Source: Lingula anatina
Taxonomy: Eukaryota > Brachiopoda > Lingulata > Lingulida > Lingulidae
Assembly: GCF_001039355.2 (NCBI RefSeq)
Contig: NW_019775991.1
Coordinates: forward strand, 577,721-641,720
DNA length: 64,000 bases
Direction of reading: 5' to 3'
Shown here piece by piece: positions 59,901 through 64,000 of the stretch (position 1 is its first letter; each line of letters starts with the position of its first letter). Under the pieces are notes generated by a model, which searched no databases, had not been told where the DNA came from, and saw only the letters and a program-made list of their open reading frames with translations. The position numbers and the translations under genes are program-made.

Positions 59901-62193
59901 CTCTTAAATTCCTGGACAGAATTCTGAGTTTGCAACTGCACTTGTCAATATCAAATTAAATGCACCCTTAACTTCAAATATTGCCCAGAAATATGACAAT
60001 GATTATAAGACTTTAACTTTATAAGTATGTAAGCAATAGCCAAAACGATTCAAACATTTAGAAAAGTTTGTTGTCTTCGTAACGGAAAGTGAAATGCTTT
60101 GAGAAATCACAATAAACAACATTCTAAAAAATTATTAGAATGAAATTATATTTGGTCGATCATACCCATAGACCTCTTCTATTGGCATTATTTGGTAAAG
60201 TATACTCTCTGCAGTATTCAGTGTTTAGTTCTAACTTGACGTCCTGTTCGATTTCCGCAATGACATTGGTGAGTTGAAGCAAATCTTCGAGGTTGCTTAA
60301 AATATGGTTAAATAAACTCATAAAAACAGTCATGAAATTCAAGAAGGTATATGTATTTCCTTGGTGTTAGAAAAAACAAATATATAATTATTAACTGATG
60401 ACCAATGCGTATTTTAAATATTTCTTCCTTAAGAGCTTTGTTTTTTAACCCAAAGTATTATTTGATCGGTATTAAACAAAATTTTTTAAATGTGTATAGG
60501 AACGGATGAAAAACATACAGTTAAGAATGCGCTGTGTCCAACCTTTTACTTATGTTGCGCAGAATGACGAAATCCTTTTCTCTATTAAACTTAACTCGTT
60601 GTCTTCGTCCAGCTCCTTTGATGATTCTACGGACTAGATATAAAATTATGTTTCTTGTAAATGGTTTACATAACAAATCCATTTAAGACAACAATAAAGC
60701 AGAGATGTATCGGAATCCAAGCCCACATTAGAAAAAACAAAGTCAAAGGCACCCAGAGAACACAGACCTTCGCCAGGACTAATAATTAACTAATAATCAA
60801 CCATTGAATGATGGATGAATCATGACCAAAATCTTGTCACTTTTAAGTTAGCCCATTTTTGACCAACCCTTATTATTTCATCGAAATCCGTCCATACATT
60901 TGAGCGTTAAGATGCTAATAAGCTACCAAATTAACGGAACCAAAAACATAACCTCCTTGACAGAGGTCATAAGCACAATGTGTGAGCTGGAAAAGTGCCC
61001 CCTGCTAAGATTCTAAGTGAAAGCGCTGTGCGTGCCATCAGGCAAAAAAATTGATCACAAAATGAGCATTTTTATTTTACTGAACATTGTTTACGCAGCA
61101 AAAAGCAAAATTTTCAGAACATACACGGACCAGCTTCATTATTATAAAATTTCCCACGAGTGCTTTCTTGTAGCGTTTCAACCACAGCGGCGTTTGGTTT
61201 GAATTGGCCATCAAAACCACAAATGCTAGACGACCTAAATGTCCTCACCCGTTTCCTTTCTGTATCCGATGCAGTAAAGTTAAAACAACATTCATCGATA
61301 GAAATATACAGATATAAACATAGGAAACATAGGGGCTGGAACACGTAGATCGAAAAGCAAACGGTAGTAAATTTCATTAGCAAAGGATATACAAGCAGAT
61401 AGATACGTTTACTTACTTTGACCGTATTTTGCACCAGGCAAAAGTCGAGCTACGTATTGTCCTGGTATCCCAGACCCGTTAGTGTACTCAATAAGGGGCA
61501 CTGAGGGAGATATGAATGAGAGTAACTCGCCCATTGTTAAAATATTCCTTTGCAATTTAATTTGGTAAGTTTAAACCAACACCATATAACATCTTATTGA
61601 ATTATATGCTTCTCTTTGGTCACTTACAATGCTCTATAATTCAAAGCGCATCAACTAATCTTGGTCATGTATGATTTCTTCATCTTGTGGTATTATTCAA
61701 ATTTCTTTTTCACTACACTTGACATATTTATATTCTTAAGCATTTAAATTGTCAAGTGTTTAAAAAACACATCACCAATCAAATGATCAAATCTTTAAAA
61801 TGCCGATTCATCAGTTGTCTTTCCTTCATGCATCGACAGAAAATCGATGTAATTTAACAAACAGAGCATGAGCAACGTGGGACGTTTATTATATATTTCT
61901 TCCATAATGTCATGTATTATAAACTCAAATGCCTCGCATTTAAAAATCAAAGACTCCATATTTTGTGCAGTTAATCAACCATTCCACTTGCCTAAGCCTT
62001 GTTGTTCTGACACTCTCAATACACCAGCCTCTTGCAACTTTTTTCGAATGGCTTCGTGATCTCCCTTTCTCCTCGGCGGTGCCTCGGTTGCGTCTCTTTG
62101 CACCATGTTGTTCACCTGCTCTCCACTCTGATATGCAATTGTTATTGCAAACAGCCCGAAAACCAAAATACCCACCAGAGTAGATGACTGCAT
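56939..62193 (-). CDS. Secreted proteinase K-like subtilisin, copy B
   Basis: Tandem paralogue of copy A, 445 residues from six exons: 62193-61992, 61500-61417, 60633-60543, 60295-60166, 58192-58057 and 57633-56939. Exon phases equal those of copy A; exon 2 is one codon and exon 4 three codons longer. Signal peptide MQSSTLVGILVFGLFAITIA; I9 propeptide; catalytic Asp198 (DTGI), His227 (DGHGTQ), Asn316 (SSAGNSN) and Ser381 (GTSMAAP). The catalytic part is about 80% identical to copy A by hand alignment. The His following the catalytic His in copy A is Gln here, and an extra Cys appears in INCGVAK. Exons 3 and 4 also appear at 59136-59046 and 58797-58668, left of the assembly N at 59786; only one set belongs in the model. 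Intron 1 again has a GC donor. Confidence 0.9.
58668..59136 (-). other. Duplicate copies of protease B exons 3 and 4
   Basis: 59136-59046 and 58797-58668 repeat 60633-60543 and 60295-60166 with unchanged coding frame. They belong to the direct duplication around the N at 59786 and probably represent the other allele. Confidence 0.85.
59786..59786. other. Assembly join 4 (single N)
   Basis: About 1.5 kb is duplicated: roughly 58289-59785 matches 59787-61291, with scattered substitutions and small indels. The left contig ends in TAAAACAAC, matching 61283-61291, and the right restarts at CAGTCTTGCTAG, matching the 58290 region. Confidence 0.88.
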
Positions 62194-64000
62194 ACTTCTA
62201 TGAACAATTATTTCAATTATTAAAATGGAAAAAACTTATTTCAGTCTTTCAGATAATAGAACAATTATTATTATTTCTAATAATAGGATGACAATAGTAT
62301 GTTTTTCATAAAGTGCGGGTTCTTCATAATAATTGCCACTTAATAATTGCCATAATAAAATAATCCAATTACTATACACCGGTAAAATGGAATTATTATT
62401 ATTATTAAAGTCCAGCTGAATCTCAGAACTTACACTTAACTAAAACACAATCGGATCCAGAGATTTGGAAGGGGTGGACACAGGGCAGAAGAATATACAC
62501 TTTACTCCTCTGTGCTCGGTATCAAACAGTTAACAAGTTAAGATATGCTACACAGGGATTGTAAACTGCTTGGTTTTGACTCGAGTTTCTCGTTGTACTG
62601 TTTTTAGGAGACAAAAAGATGAAGGAGGGATATCAGAAGTGAATATCTTGGGAGAGAATAGTGTCTTAGACAATATTACAGGGGTACAGTAAAATTAAAT
62701 ACGCACTATTGTACAAGACAAGACAGAACCTAAAAAAACGACCAGTAAAATACCTGTAAAATTCGATAGATTTTATTCGTTTCACATTGCACTAGCTGAT
62801 TCCCATTTGCATCTCAAATTTTCATGAGATGACTGATTACATGCTGAGGTTATTGGAGACCATTTGTTAGATTTTCAACATAAATGAGAACGGCGTAGTT
62901 TGAACGTTTTAACACATCTGTTTATAATTGATCCCTATTTTTTAGTGTTTTTCCTGCTATAAGTTAAGTTTGTCTGCAAGCCTCACTCACAGTGTGTTTT
63001 CTGCATGATGAGGGTATTTGGCACCTACCGGTAGGAATATGGATAATGTGCTATTATAGTTACTGGAAACATCTTTTTACTTTCAGCTCTGCCAAGGATA
63101 TTTTCAGTGTACTGGCCTTTAAGAGCAAGATTTTCCAACCACAAGACGAATCGGTCAAATAGTGGCAAGGTTGTGTTCACACAGAATACACCCATTTTGC
63201 TCACACTTAAATCATCTTTGTGACCTTATTATTACTGTAAAATATTAAAGCTTTCCGTTGCCTTTTTATCAAGACACAGCCACAAGCACATTTCACTGCC
63301 CCGCGTGGGCTCCCGTCTCATTTTTTAACTGTGTAAGTAGTGTATTTTTCCACGAAGTTTGCTGTACAAATGTGCATGAAGTGATCAATGCATTACTTCC
63401 ACCAATACTACAATTGAAAGATGGATACATAATCTTCATATCAGCAGAGTTATATCATAATTCTGTTGCTATGGTTACAAACTTCCGAAGTTATTTAAGG
63501 TCACTTGATGACTGCCACAGATATCCATCCTATCAATAGCCTTATATCTCCACTAGTAGAGCACCTTAGATATTATCACTGATATTTACTGAAAGTATGG
63601 ACAAGGGGCCTAACATAAATTAAAAGAATGTAGTGGCCTTTTTTCTAAAAATTCCTACAACAGTGACGCAAATTCTTTTATTTTCCAGCTACATCATCAT
63701 TAAACATAATCGCTTCTCACTGTTTCAATTTGTAGTTAAGACTGCGGTGGCAGATTTAGGAGGGGTTTCAGGAAGGTCCTGTAAACCCCCCCCCCCCAAT
63801 CAATTTCTGAAAATCACACCAATGGCCTACTCTTCAATTTAAAATTTTGACTAGCTGAATCATAGTTCTAAATCATACCAAATGGCACCATTCACCTTCT
63901 AAAATACCAAAAATTTCGGGGCCCTCTTGCGTTGGTGGGGGGGGGGGAGGGGGGGGCAGGCGGCTTCACAACTGTGGCCACCCCCCCCCCCCCCCCACCC
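62194..64000. other. Upstream flank of protease copy B, no gene seen
   Basis: Presumed promoter of copy B near 62200-62400, then A+T-rich sequence without recognisable coding. The end has poly-C at 63787-63797, G-runs at 63935-63958 and a poly-C stretch from 63979 to the window edge. Confidence 0.55.

Noticed and set aside
1-64000. CRISPR array, rRNA, tRNA or bacterial operon
   Set aside because: The repeats are microsatellites, minisatellites and transposons; no tRNA or rRNA sequence was recognised and the genes are spliced metazoan genes.
63935-64000. G-run and C-run near the window end as a possible quadruplex or hairpin element
   Set aside because: Homopolymer runs are common here and error-prone; without flanking context no function is claimed.

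Overview
The window is metazoan nuclear DNA, intron-rich and A+T-rich, with many microsatellites and small inverted-repeat transposons. The encoded proteins point to a bilaterian invertebrate; I cannot name the species. Four single N characters are contig joins, and each is flanked by a direct duplication, most simply read as two haplotypes or contig ends that were not merged.

1-45766 holds a head-to-head pair of type IV (basement-membrane) collagen genes. On the minus strand is the start of an alpha2(IV)-like gene: a two-exon signal region (14527-14400, 14288-14243), a 13.5-kb intron, then the cysteine-rich 7S exon (761-681); the rest lies off the left edge. On the plus strand is a complete alpha1(IV)-like gene of 39 coding exons (15975-45766), predicted at 1762 residues: signal peptide, 7S region, interrupted Gly-X-Y helix and a C-terminal NC1 domain with all 12 cysteines. 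The 1.45 kb between the two start codons is the presumed shared promoter. The two chains would be co-expressed and assemble into collagen IV protomers in the secretory pathway.

47866-62193 holds two tandem minus-strand genes for secreted proteinase K-like subtilisins (S8 family with I9 propeptide), each with six exons of matching phase and about 80% identical in the catalytic part by hand alignment. Both begin with a GC-AG intron. Copy A carries two transposon insertions that copy B lacks. A dead Tc1/mariner element lies between them. Downstream copy B, 62194-64000, shows no gene.

The most unusual signals are splice sites caught in local repeats: the 3' end plus donor of the alpha2-like 7S exon is present three times with GT repeats between; an alpha1 donor context recurs in an intronic minisatellite; the exon-11 acceptor lies in a tandem repeat; and the exon-7 acceptor abuts an ATT microsatellite. 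I found no evidence of a wholly new biological system.
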